Assembly (NCBI GenBank): GCA_964648365.1 | Contig: CAZYLK010000034.1 | Location: 1 to 41,457 of the forward strand | DNA length: 41,457 nucleotides | Source of the DNA: SURF-32 sp964648365 | GTDB taxonomy: Bacteria > Planctomycetota > Phycisphaerae > UBA1845 | Direction of reading: 5' to 3' | In this document: positions 1 to 6,453 of the stretch, piece by piece | Position numbering within the stretch: position 1 is the first letter of the stretch | Layout of the letters: each line of letters opens with the position of its first letter | The notes under the pieces: model-generated | Database searches by the model: none | What the model was told of the DNA's origin: nothing | What the model saw: only the letters and a program-made list of their open reading frames with translations | Made by a program: the position numbers and the translations under genes

Positions 1-1431
1 CCCGGCCGTGCCGTCGTCGGGCGGCTTGGTCTCAGACTGCGGCGGCGCATCCGACTTCCCGTCGTCCGACGGGTTCGGCGACGGATCGGGCAGCTTCGGC
101 TTTGGCGCCCTCGCCACTCGTGAGAGAATTCGGTCCGTGTCCGGCGTGTTCAGAAGGTTCAGCAGGGCGGCATTGGTGCCCGGCTGGAGCGTCTTGCGAT
201 AGGCCTCCAGTTCGTTCGACATCTGCGTCGGCGTCAGATCCGACTCGGAATCGGCGGAGAAAAACCGCCGCATGATGCCGGCCGCCTTGAAGTTGTAGAC
301 CGTGTCGAGTTCGTCGCCGAGCAGCCAGTCGTGCGGGTCTTCCCACACTTCGCCGATCAGGATCGCATTCGGGTTGTACTTCTTGGTCGTCGTATGCCAG
401 CGCTGCCAGAAGGAATGATCGACGAGGCGGACGTTGTCCACGCGCCATCCGTCGATGCCGTCGGAGGGATCGCCGTCGTCGTTGGGGTCGAGATAGCGCT
501 GACAGATCGCGAAGAAGTGATTCTCCGCCAGCGGCGCCAGACCCATCTTCGCCCGGCGTATCACGACGGTGGAGCCGTTGTCGCTCCCGTCAGCGCTCTT
601 CCATTTCAGTGGCGGTCCGGCGGCCGCCTCGAACCAACTCGCATAACGCGACGCCGCGCCGTTCAGCTTCACGTCCTCGAACGCCCAGAAATCGGCCGAC
701 ACGCTGTTGAAGTCGATGTCGAGCACGACCTTGAAGCCCGCGACGTGCGCCTCGCGGACGAACTGGAAGAACAGCTTGTCGCTGTCGGACCAGCTCCAGC
801 TTTCCCGCTCATCCGTCTCGCCGCTGAGCTTTGCCCGGCTTCCCTTGATGGCCAGGTCGTCGTCGATGTGCCGCCAGTCGATCGTCGCCCGCTTCAGATC
901 GCCTGCCCCGGTGAACACATGGCTGAGGATCAGTGCATTGAAACCCAGATCCTTCAGATAAGGCAACCGCTTGCGCAGCCCCTGCAAGTCGCCGCCGTAG
1001 CGCAGCTCATCCAGCCCGGCCGCGCGCTTTTCGTCCACCGGCTCGCCCGCCGCCGGCCAACCCTCGCCCCACGGGCGGACACCCGACGGATCATTCTCCG
1101 TCGATCCGTTCGCGAAACGCGGTACGAGGACGTAGTACCATTGTGCGTCGAAGGCCCAGTCGGGCAGGTCGATCAGTCGCGTGGTAGGGGAGTGCGCCTT
1201 TTCGGTCGCCGGTGCGGGCTTTGCCTCGGTAGGCTTCTGGGGTGTCGGTGGTGCTTCATCCGGCTTGTCGGCGCCGGTCGGCGCGGGGGGCTGCTGCGCG
1301 GTTGCCGAGCCGGATGGCGGCCGTGACGTAGCCGGCGCATCCTGCGCCTCGGCCGAGGCGGTCGGGAATGCCGCTGCACCCGCGGCCAAAAGACAGATGA
1401 ACATAGCCTGGACGAAACGTGGAGAGCACAT
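1..1431 (-). CDS. Secreted GH13 alpha-amylase-family protein (C-terminus beyond window)
   Basis: The 477 visible codons run open to the left edge, so the C-terminus is missing. Residues 1-29 look like a signal peptide. Residues 30-80 are a Pro/Ala-rich linker. From about residue 90 the sequence reads as a GH13 (beta/alpha)8 barrel: WYYVLVPRF near 98-106, YGGDLQGL near 145-152, region I VVLDIDFNS (D238, N242), region II GWRVDN with candidate nucleophile D332, region III IGEVWED with candidate acid/base E361, and region IV LLNTPDTDR with D431. The His residues usual in regions I and IV (NH, NHD) are replaced by Ser and Pro, so the substrate may differ from starch or activity may be altered. The protein is probably exported and acts on alpha-glucans. 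It lies downstream of the STN gene but is separated from it by a MITE-like element. The family is clear; the specificity is not. Confidence 0.85.
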   Translation of the reverse strand, partial: MCSPRFVQAMFICLLAAGAAAFPTASAEAQDAPATSRPPSGSATAQQPPAPTGADKPDEAPPTPQKPTEAKPAPATEKAHSPTTRLIDLPDWAFDAQWYYVLVPRFANGSTENDPSGVRPWGEGWPAAGEPVDEKRAAGLDELRYGGDLQGLRKRLPYLKDLGFNALILSHVFTGAGDLKRATIDWRHIDDDLAIKGSRAKLSGETDERESWSWSDSDKLFFQFVREAHVAGFKVVLDIDFNSVSADFWAFEDVKLNGAASRYASWFEAAAGPPLKWKSADGSDNGSTVVIRRAKMGLAPLAENHFFAICQRYLDPNDDGDPSDGIDGWRVDNVRLVDHSFWQRWHTTTKKYNPNAILIGEVWEDPHDWLLGDELDTVYNFKAAGIMRRFFSADSESDLTPTQMSNELEAYRKTLQPGTNAALLNLLNTPDTDRILSRVARAPKPKLPDPSPNPSDDGKSDAPPQSETKPPDDGTAG

Positions 1432-1544
1432 GGCGGTTGCTCCGTATCCAACGACTGACGGGTATCCACTTCCGCTGGTAGCGGGCGACGATCGTCAGTG
1501 TACAGGACCGGTGCGGATCGCCAAGTGCGGTCGCCGCGAGTCAC

Positions 1545-1748
1545 GGGTGCGTGACGCAATCCGCGGGGCCATGAAGCCGTCGGCGGCGCGCGTGGCACGG
1601 GCATCTTGCCCGTGATTGCGACTCGGTATTTGGCCCGCCAGGAGAGAAACTGCTTCACGACAGGCAGGCGCGCCTGCCGCCGTCCGAATCACACGGCCTG
1701 GAAGGCCGTGCCACGTTCGAGCGTGCCCGCCGCGTCTGTCACGCACCC
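1545..1748. mobile_element. MITE-like element, copy A
   Basis: This 204-bp non-coding element is bounded by perfect 11-bp inverted ends, GGGTGCGTGAC (1545-1555) and GTCACGCACCC (1738-1748). It is flanked by a perfect 9-bp direct repeat GCGAGTCAC (1536-1544 and 1749-1757), as expected of a target-site duplication. Inside are two hairpins: CACGGGCA/TGCCCGTG (1596-1614) and CACGGCCT/AGGCCGTG (1692-1710). A second, similar copy lies at 39020-39220 in the opposite orientation. No transposase is encoded, so mobility in trans is inferred. It accounts for most of the gap between the STN gene and the amylase gene. Short reading frames across it are not genes. Confidence 0.85.
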
Positions 1749-1757
1749 GCGAGTCAC
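1749..1757. repeat. 9-bp target-site duplication of MITE copy A
   Basis: GCGAGTCAC here matches 1536-1544 exactly and abuts the element's end. This copy contains the TGA stop codon (minus strand, 1754-1756) of the STN-domain gene. The insertion therefore occurred at that stop codon and left the reading frame and stop intact. Confidence 0.85.
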
Positions 1758-2851
1758 TCGCGCTCGGCCGCCTCCAGCGTGCGAATCAGGCCTTCGACGG
1801 CCTGCGCCCTGGCCGCGTCGATCAGCGGACGCGCTTCCGGCGGGACGTCGGACATCCGGACGAGAACGTGAAGGGTCTGCCCGCCGATGTCCACGGCGAT
1901 CAGGCCGATGACCGGATCGGCCGAACCCATCCCGGCGGCGGCCGGACGAACCTCGGCGGCTGCGGAATAAAACGACACGCCCTCGACGGTCACGATGTAG
2001 GTCAGTCCGGTCTGCGCCGCGATGGCGTCGAGCGCTTCCCGTGCCGAGTAGCCTTCGACGGTCAGCGTGAAGGACTGACGCAGGTCGGCGGGCAGCGCCT
2101 GAAACGCGGCAGGGTCTATCTCGACCGGGACGCCACACGATTCCCCCACAGCGCGGAAGATCTCCATCAGCGGGCGGTTGCTCAGGTTCAGATACAGCTC
2201 GCTGCCGAGCTGACGGTTGATCTGCTCCTGCATGGAGACGACGACGATCGTGCGGTCTTCCGGGAACCACGTCCAGCCGAGCCGCTGGCAGGCCAGGTCG
2301 AGCACGACGTCTCCCGGCCCGGCGCCGGCCTGCCGCAGCACGCCGGACAGGCGCGTCCACGGATCACTCTCGCGGACGCGGAACTGGAGCATCGGCTTGA
2401 GCGCGTCGAGCTCATCCGGCTTCTGCCCGGGGTTCAACGCGGAGAGTCGGGAGAGCAGATCGAGTTCCGTCCACGTCACCGGCCGGCCGAGCCGCGCGAC
2501 GGCCGGCTTCGGGATGATCTCCAGGTCGTGCGCCTCGTTGATGACGAACGTCATGCCCAGGCCGTCGAAGATGGCGGCCAGCCCGTAACGAAGGGACGTA
2601 TTGCGGATTTCCGCCTTGCCGACGCGCGTCTCCGCGCCGTAGGGAAGCAGGGCCATGACCTGCGGGTGCATGACGACGCGCACGCCGCTGGCATCCTGAA
2701 TCGCCTTGGACAGTTCCGGCAGCTTGGCGTCGGTGAGCGACAGTTCCAGCGGTGCGTCCAGCGCCTGCTCGACCAGCACGCGCATATCGACCTGCTGCTG
2801 CCCCGGCAGGGGCGCGAGCGTCGCCCACAAGATGAGTAACGAATGCGTCAT
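1754..2851 (-). CDS. Exported protein with two STN (secretin/TonB short N-terminal) modules
   Basis: The start at ATG 2851 is chosen because a hydrophobic leader (MTHSLLILWATLAP) follows at once; an upstream TTG at 2935 would put 28 polar residues in front. The product is 365 residues. Two similar modules are visible: about 33-113 (LELSLTDAKLPELSKAI ... LRYGLAAIFDGLGMTFVI) and about 215-305 (LYLNLSNRPLMEIFRAV ... AREALDAIAAQTGLTYIV). Each has the beta-alpha-beta pattern of STN domains of secretins and TonB-dependent sensors. There is no secretin pore domain and no membrane segment beyond the leader. It follows the sigma/anti-sigma pair on the same strand after 273 bp, so a role in envelope sensing is a reasonable inference, not shown. 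A MITE-like element inserted exactly at its stop codon. Confidence 0.7.
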   Translation of the reverse strand: MTHSLLILWATLAPLPGQQQVDMRVLVEQALDAPLELSLTDAKLPELSKAIQDASGVRVVMHPQVMALLPYGAETRVGKAEIRNTSLRYGLAAIFDGLGMTFVINEAHDLEIIPKPAVARLGRPVTWTELDLLSRLSALNPGQKPDELDALKPMLQFRVRESDPWTRLSGVLRQAGAGPGDVVLDLACQRLGWTWFPEDRTIVVVSMQEQINRQLGSELYLNLSNRPLMEIFRAVGESCGVPVEIDPAAFQALPADLRQSFTLTVEGYSAREALDAIAAQTGLTYIVTVEGVSFYSAAAEVRPAAAGMGSADPVIGLIAVDIGGQTLHVLVRMSDVPPEARPLIDAARAQAVEGLIRTLEAAERE

Positions 2852-2949
2852 ATCGGCAAGACCCTCGCTTGCGGGCGAACAGGCCCGCGAATCAGCAACG
2901 ATTTCATCGCTAAGGCGGCCGACGGCCGCAACCAAAGCGCCAACTCGGA

Positions 2950-3053
2950 GGGGAGTGAGGGAGTAAGGGAGTCGGGGAGTGAGGAGGAGAGGAAGAGTTG
3001 AACCTCGTGGTCTTTCTTCCCTGACTCCCTGACTCCCTTACTCCCTGATCCCT
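2950..3053. repeat. Inverted pair of 8-bp tandem arrays (large hairpin)
   Basis: The left arm (about 2950-2985) has four 8-bp units of consensus GGGAGTNA. The right arm (about 3018-3053) has four units of the complement, TNACTCCC. The arms pair over roughly 30-35 bp, including an exact core AGGGAGTAAGGGAGTC, around a short loop. The structure lies between the anti-sigma stop and the STN gene start. On the minus-strand transcript it could act as a terminator-like or attenuating hairpin. There is no clear T-tract, so simple intrinsic termination is uncertain. Confidence 0.75.
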
Positions 3054-3124
3054 TTGTCCCGGTCACGATTGCCGCTCCTTGCGAAACACGCGCGCACGGT
3101 GGCAAGAAGTTGCGCTGTTAGAAT

Positions 3125-3751
3125 CTAAAACGGTCCCCGAGCACCGGCGGCCCGATCCATGTCCAGGCGGCCGGTGCCACCGGCAACCAGCAGGCGCCTC
3201 TTGGGTGTTTCGGTCACGTCGATTTCCTGAACATCCATGCGGGCCAGGGCGACTTGAACCACGCGTGCCTCACCAGCGCCGGCGTGGGCGGATGCAATCT
3301 CGCCGTCAAGCGCCGGCGCTTCGACCCACTCCAGCGGCCGCTCGATCGTCACCTCGGCGACCGCGACGCGATGCGTTCCGCTGGTTCGTACGGTATTGAA
3401 CGTCGGGAGCACCACCGCCAGAACCAGGGCCGCCGCGGCTGCCAGACCCAGCCCGATCCCGATCACGCGCCGCCGCAGCCTGGTGTTCACGATCGGCGTC
3501 CAGGCGACCTCCGCCATCACTCGATCATGAAACGCATTCCAATCGACGGCCGGCTCGTCGCGCGGCAGCGAGGCCTCAAGTCGCGCGTACTGCCCGCGCC
3601 GGGCGGCGAGCGCCGCATCGTCACGAAGCAGTACATCGAGCCTGTCCCGCTCGTCCGGCGTCAGGTCGCCGTCAAGCTCCCGGCTGAGCAGATACTCGGC
3701 ATCCTGGTTGTCATGCCTCTCGTCCAACACCCAACACCCTTCACCCTTCAC
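3125..3751 (-). CDS. Probable membrane-anchored anti-sigma factor
   Basis: The product is about 208 residues, encoded just after the ECF sigma factor on the same strand. The N-terminal cytoplasmic part (AEYLLSRELDGDLTPDERDRL) matches the start of many anti-sigma domains but has no HxxxCxxC zinc motif. A single transmembrane helix follows at about residues 95-117 (VIGIGLGLAAAAALVLAVV), then a periplasmic tail of about 90 residues with no recognised fold. The start is uncertain: GTG 3751 lies in repetitive sequence, and GTG/TTG codons 7-8 codons later are alternatives; there is no ATG in frame near the N-terminus. The untranslated leader is a 9-bp tandem repeat, so copy-number change would alter spacing from the sigma gene. 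The function is inferred from context and topology. Confidence 0.75.
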   Translation of the reverse strand: MKGEGCWVLDERHDNQDAEYLLSRELDGDLTPDERDRLDVLLRDDAALAARRGQYARLEASLPRDEPAVDWNAFHDRVMAEVAWTPIVNTRLRRRVIGIGLGLAAAAALVLAVVLPTFNTVRTSGTHRVAVAEVTIERPLEWVEAPALDGEIASAHAGAGEARVVQVALARMDVQEIDVTETPKRRLLVAGGTGRLDMDRAAGARGPF

Positions 3752-3774
3752 CCTTCACGCTGCACTCTTCACCC

Positions 3775-3846
3775 TTCACACCCTTCACACCCTTCACACC
3801 CTTCACACCCTTCACACCCTTCACACCCTTCGCACCCTTCACACCC
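3775..3846. repeat. 9-bp tandem repeat, 8 units of TTCACACCC
   Basis: Eight contiguous 9-bp units are present, seven identical and one (3829-3837) with a single A-to-G change. Degenerate 7-bp TTCACCC units extend the low-complexity tract to about 3740. It fills the gap between the sigma-factor stop (3852) and the anti-sigma start. On the transcript it reads GGGUGUGAA repeats. Confidence 0.95.
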
Positions 3847-3851
3847 TTCCA

Positions 3852-4466
3852 TCAAAGGAAGTCCGCCAGCAACTCCTTCAGCTTCTTGCGCGCCTGAAAC
3901 ACGTTCCACTTCACCAGTTCGACCGAGCAGTTCAGCACCTCGGCCACTTCCTTCTGCGGCATCCCCTCGATGCTGAACAGCACCAGGGCGGCCGCCTGTT
4001 TCTCCGGCAGCGTGGCGATAGCGGCGTCGATCGCCTGCTTCATCGCCGAGCCGTCCGGTCCGTCGTCACCCGCGGCGCCGGGTCCAACCGGAAGAACCTG
4101 CCCCGGCGGCGCCTCACCGTCCATGCCGGGCTCCAGCGACACCGCCGGCCGTGAGCCGCGCTTCCGCCGGAAGTTGAGCGCCAGGTTGGTGACGATCCGC
4201 ATCAGCCACGGGCCGAACCGCGCGTCGTCGTCCAACTGCCCCAGCCGCGTGTGGGCTCGCACGAAGGCGTCCTGCGCCACGTCGGCGGCATCCTCCGAGT
4301 TGCCCAGCAGGCGGTAGGCGACGCTGACCGCTCGGCGCTGGTGCCTTCGCACCAGCCAGCTGAACGCCGCGGCGTCTCCGCCTCGGGCGGCCGCCACCCT
4401 CAGCGCGTCTTCCGCGGCCGCGACCTCGGCCTCGGCGCGCTCGGCTGGCTGCATGGAATCAGACAC
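3852..4466 (-). CDS. ECF-family RNA polymerase sigma factor
   Basis: The product is 204 residues from GTG 4466, or 200 from ATG 4454; neither has a good Shine-Dalgarno. Sigma region 2 is at about residues 33-100 (FSWLVRRHQRRAVSVAYRLL, DVAQDAFVRAH, GPWLMRIVTNLALNFRRKR). A Gly/Pro-rich linker covers about 103-140. Region 4 is at about 148-203 (LPEKQAAALVLFSIEGMPQKEVAEVL, VKWNVFQARKKLKELL), with the helix-turn-helix that reads the -35 element. It should direct RNA polymerase to a small regulon and be held by the anti-sigma factor encoded next. It is transcribed divergently from panC. The family assignment is firm; the signal is unknown. Confidence 0.93.
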   Translation of the reverse strand: MSDSMQPAERAEAEVAAAEDALRVAAARGGDAAAFSWLVRRHQRRAVSVAYRLLGNSEDAADVAQDAFVRAHTRLGQLDDDARFGPWLMRIVTNLALNFRRKRGSRPAVSLEPGMDGEAPPGQVLPVGPGAAGDDGPDGSAMKQAIDAAIATLPEKQAAALVLFSIEGMPQKEVAEVLNCSVELVKWNVFQARKKLKELLADFL

Positions 4467-4653
4467 GATAGAAACCCAGACGTTAGCGGTGCGGCGGCAT
4501 CGACGCCGTGCGCCGGCGGGACGCTATTCTATCGGTCGGCCGCGAACAAGCGTTGCGCCGTGACGATTGTTGCAACCGGAGAAATATCCACAAGGGGCAA
4601 GCAACGGTCGCCGGTCGTCCGTTGGCGGCCTGGGTCGGATCGAGCCCTCGCGC

Positions 4654-4658
4654 GGAGG
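4654..4658 (+). promoter_or_regulatory. Ribosome binding site deciding the panC start
   Basis: GGAGG lies 6 nt before ATG 4665. It selects this ATG over a frame that stays open about 410 bp further upstream through non-coding sequence. Confidence 0.8.
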
Positions 4659-4664
4659 TTCCGC

Positions 4665-5528
4665 ATGGATGTGATCGAAACGAAGCGTGCCGCGCGGGCG
4701 GCGTTGCTGAGCGCTGCCGGTCTCGGCCGGTCGACCGGGCTGGTGCCGACGATGGGCGCGCTGCATGACGGTCATCTTTCGCTCATGCGCCGCGCCGTCG
4801 CTGAGTGCGACTTCGTGGCGGTGACCCTCTTCGTCAACCCGACCCAGTTCGCGCCTGGCGAAGACTTCGACGCCTATCCCCGGACGCGCGAGCGCGACCT
4901 GGATGTCTGCCGCAAGGCCGGCGTTCATCTGGTCTTCTGCCCCGACGTCGCCGAAATGTATGCCGCCGATGCCCGGACGACCGTCCGCGTCGCGGGACTG
5001 ACAACGGGCCTGTGCGGGGCCCACCGGGCAGGACACTTCGACGGCGTCACCACCGTGGTCAGCAAGCTGTTTCATATTCTCCCGGCCGATCGCGCCTATT
5101 TCGGCGAAAAGGACTTTCAGCAATTGGCCGTCATCCGGCAGATGGCCTCGGATCTGGATTTCCCCATCGACATCGTCGGCTGTGCCACGGTTCGTGAACC
5201 CGACGGGCTGGCGATGTCGAGCCGCAACGCCTACCTGACGCCGCCTCAACGTGCTCAGGCCGCGTCGATCTACGCGGCGCTGACGTCGGCGCGGGCCGGC
5301 GTTGCAGCCGGGCAGCGGAATCCGCGCGCGGTGACGGACGCCATCCGGGAGCACGTGGCAGCCGCGGGACCGTCTGATATCGATTACGTGGAAGTTGTAC
5401 ACCCCGCCACGCTGGCGCCCGTCAGCGATATTATCGAACAGGTCCGAATATGCGTGGCCGTTCGCATCGGAACTACGAGGTTGATTGATAATATCGCCGC
5501 CGATCCGGCGCCGACCTATCGGTCGTAG
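4665..5528 (+). CDS. panC: Pantoate--beta-alanine ligase (pantothenate synthetase)
   Basis: It joins pantoate and beta-alanine with ATP to give pantothenate, the coenzyme A precursor, in the cytoplasm. The product is 287 residues, the normal family length. Visible motifs are PTMGALHDGHLSLM (HxGH nucleotide-binding signature, about 26-39), FVNPTQF (about 58-64), HRAGHFDGVTTVV (about 122-134), FGEKDFQQL (about 146-154) and SSRN with an invariant Ser-Arg pair (about 185). No panB or panD is nearby, so the gene stands alone, as is common outside proteobacteria. It is divergent from the ECF sigma gene across about 200 bp. No terminator is obvious after the stop. Confidence 0.97.
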   Translation: MDVIETKRAARAALLSAAGLGRSTGLVPTMGALHDGHLSLMRRAVAECDFVAVTLFVNPTQFAPGEDFDAYPRTRERDLDVCRKAGVHLVFCPDVAEMYAADARTTVRVAGLTTGLCGAHRAGHFDGVTTVVSKLFHILPADRAYFGEKDFQQLAVIRQMASDLDFPIDIVGCATVREPDGLAMSSRNAYLTPPQRAQAASIYAALTSARAGVAAGQRNPRAVTDAIREHVAAAGPSDIDYVEVVHPATLAPVSDIIEQVRICVAVRIGTTRLIDNIAADPAPTYRS

Positions 5529-5542
5529 CTATGACAATTTAA

Positions 5543-5572
5543 TTGAAATCAGGCACTGGCGCGCGATAGGAT
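5543..5572 (+). promoter_or_regulatory. Candidate sigma-70-type promoter
   Basis: TTGAAA (5543-5548), an 18-bp spacer and TAGGAT (5567-5572) precede the exported protein gene at 5602, giving a short leader with GAGGAGG at 5588-5594. The match is by eye. Confidence 0.45.
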
Positions 5573-5601
5573 GACTGCGTGGGAGTTGAGGAGGTCGTCC
5601 G

Positions 5602-6231
5602 ATGCGCGCCGCGAGATTGTTTTACATCCTGGTTGTCCTGGCTGCGATTCAGACCACGGCGCAGGCCGATATCGCCCGTGTCACGTTTTCCGGCGTGATA
5701 AACGCCGCCCGCGGCGACGTCCCCGCGGATATCGTCGCCGGTCAGACGCCCTTCTGGGGGTCGTTGACGATTAATACCGGTGCGACGGATCGCAGTCGCA
5801 GACCGGACCTGGGCGACTATCGCCACGCGCTGATCTCCACAGAGCTGACCGTCGGAAACTACGACCTCAGCCAGGACGTGTTCAGCAAGACGCTCGTTCA
5901 TGATAATTTCGACCGCGTATCGTTCGCCGGCCGCCCGGACCTGTCTACGTTCGGCGGGCGTACGCTCAAGAAGGCCCGGCTCCAACTGACCGATTCGACG
6001 CGCGACGTGCTCAGCGGCGACGCCCTGACGCAGTTGCTGGGACTGTCGCTCGATGCGCTCGATTCTTACCGCGGGGCCGTGCTGACGCTGAAAGGCCGCG
6101 GCGATTTCAGCCGGTTCAAAGTCAGCGGCCACGTGTTCTCGATGAACGTCAGCACGGTTCCCGCGCCGGGCGCTGCTCTGCTGGCCGTGGCGGGCTTCGC
6201 CCTCGTCGGCCTGACTCGTCGGCGCAGATAG
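5602..6231 (+). CDS. Exported protein with PEP-CTERM-like sorting tail
   Basis: The product is 209 residues from ATG 5602, with a strong ribosome site GAGGAGG (5588-5594). Residues 1-22 are a signal peptide ending near AQA. The mature part is beta-rich (FSGVINAARGDV, FWGSLTINTGATD, VTLTLKG-like strands) with no family I recognise; similar bodies occur in PEP-CTERM proteins. The C-terminus is VPAPGAALLAVAGFALVGL followed by TRRRR: a Pro-containing motif, a hydrophobic helix and an Arg cluster, the layout of exosortase sorting signals. The VPAPG form is one I associate with Phycisphaerae. No exosortase is in this window. It is likely surface-attached or released after processing. The role is unknown. 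Confidence 0.8.
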   Translation: MRAARLFYILVVLAAIQTTAQADIARVTFSGVINAARGDVPADIVAGQTPFWGSLTINTGATDRSRRPDLGDYRHALISTELTVGNYDLSQDVFSKTLVHDNFDRVSFAGRPDLSTFGGRTLKKARLQLTDSTRDVLSGDALTQLLGLSLDALDSYRGAVLTLKGRGDFSRFKVSGHVFSMNVSTVPAPGAALLAVAGFALVGLTRRRR

Positions 6232-6396
6232 CTGCCTCGCGATCACCGGCCGGCGTCTGGTTTCCCCACCTCCTGCGCGGGCATGCGTTCCCCGTGAGGC
6301 GTCGTCCTCCGCCGGTTCAACCGTGCTCGGCGATCCCCGCCGCTGTTCCTTCTGCGCAAGACCGTGCCCCCACGTGCGGTGGCGCCGCAGCTTTGA

Positions 6397-6402
6397 TACA
6401 AT
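6397..6402 (+). promoter_or_regulatory. Candidate -10 element
   Basis: TACAAT lies about 50 bp upstream of the ATG at 6454. No convincing -35 is seen at the expected distance. Confidence 0.3.
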
Positions 6403-6453
6403 GCCGGCGTGGAATCCGTTTCGTGTGCGGTGGTCTCAATAAGGAGTCAGTTC

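Noticed and set aside
1495..1746. Short open frames across the repeat at 1.5-1.75 kb and at 39.0-39.2 kb.
   Set aside because: Both copies translate to similar peptide strings only because they are copies of the same hairpin-rich element; no start signals, and the frame is not kept.
3775..3846. CRISPR-like array.
   Set aside because: Units are 9 bp, contiguous and without spacers; this is a simple tandem repeat.
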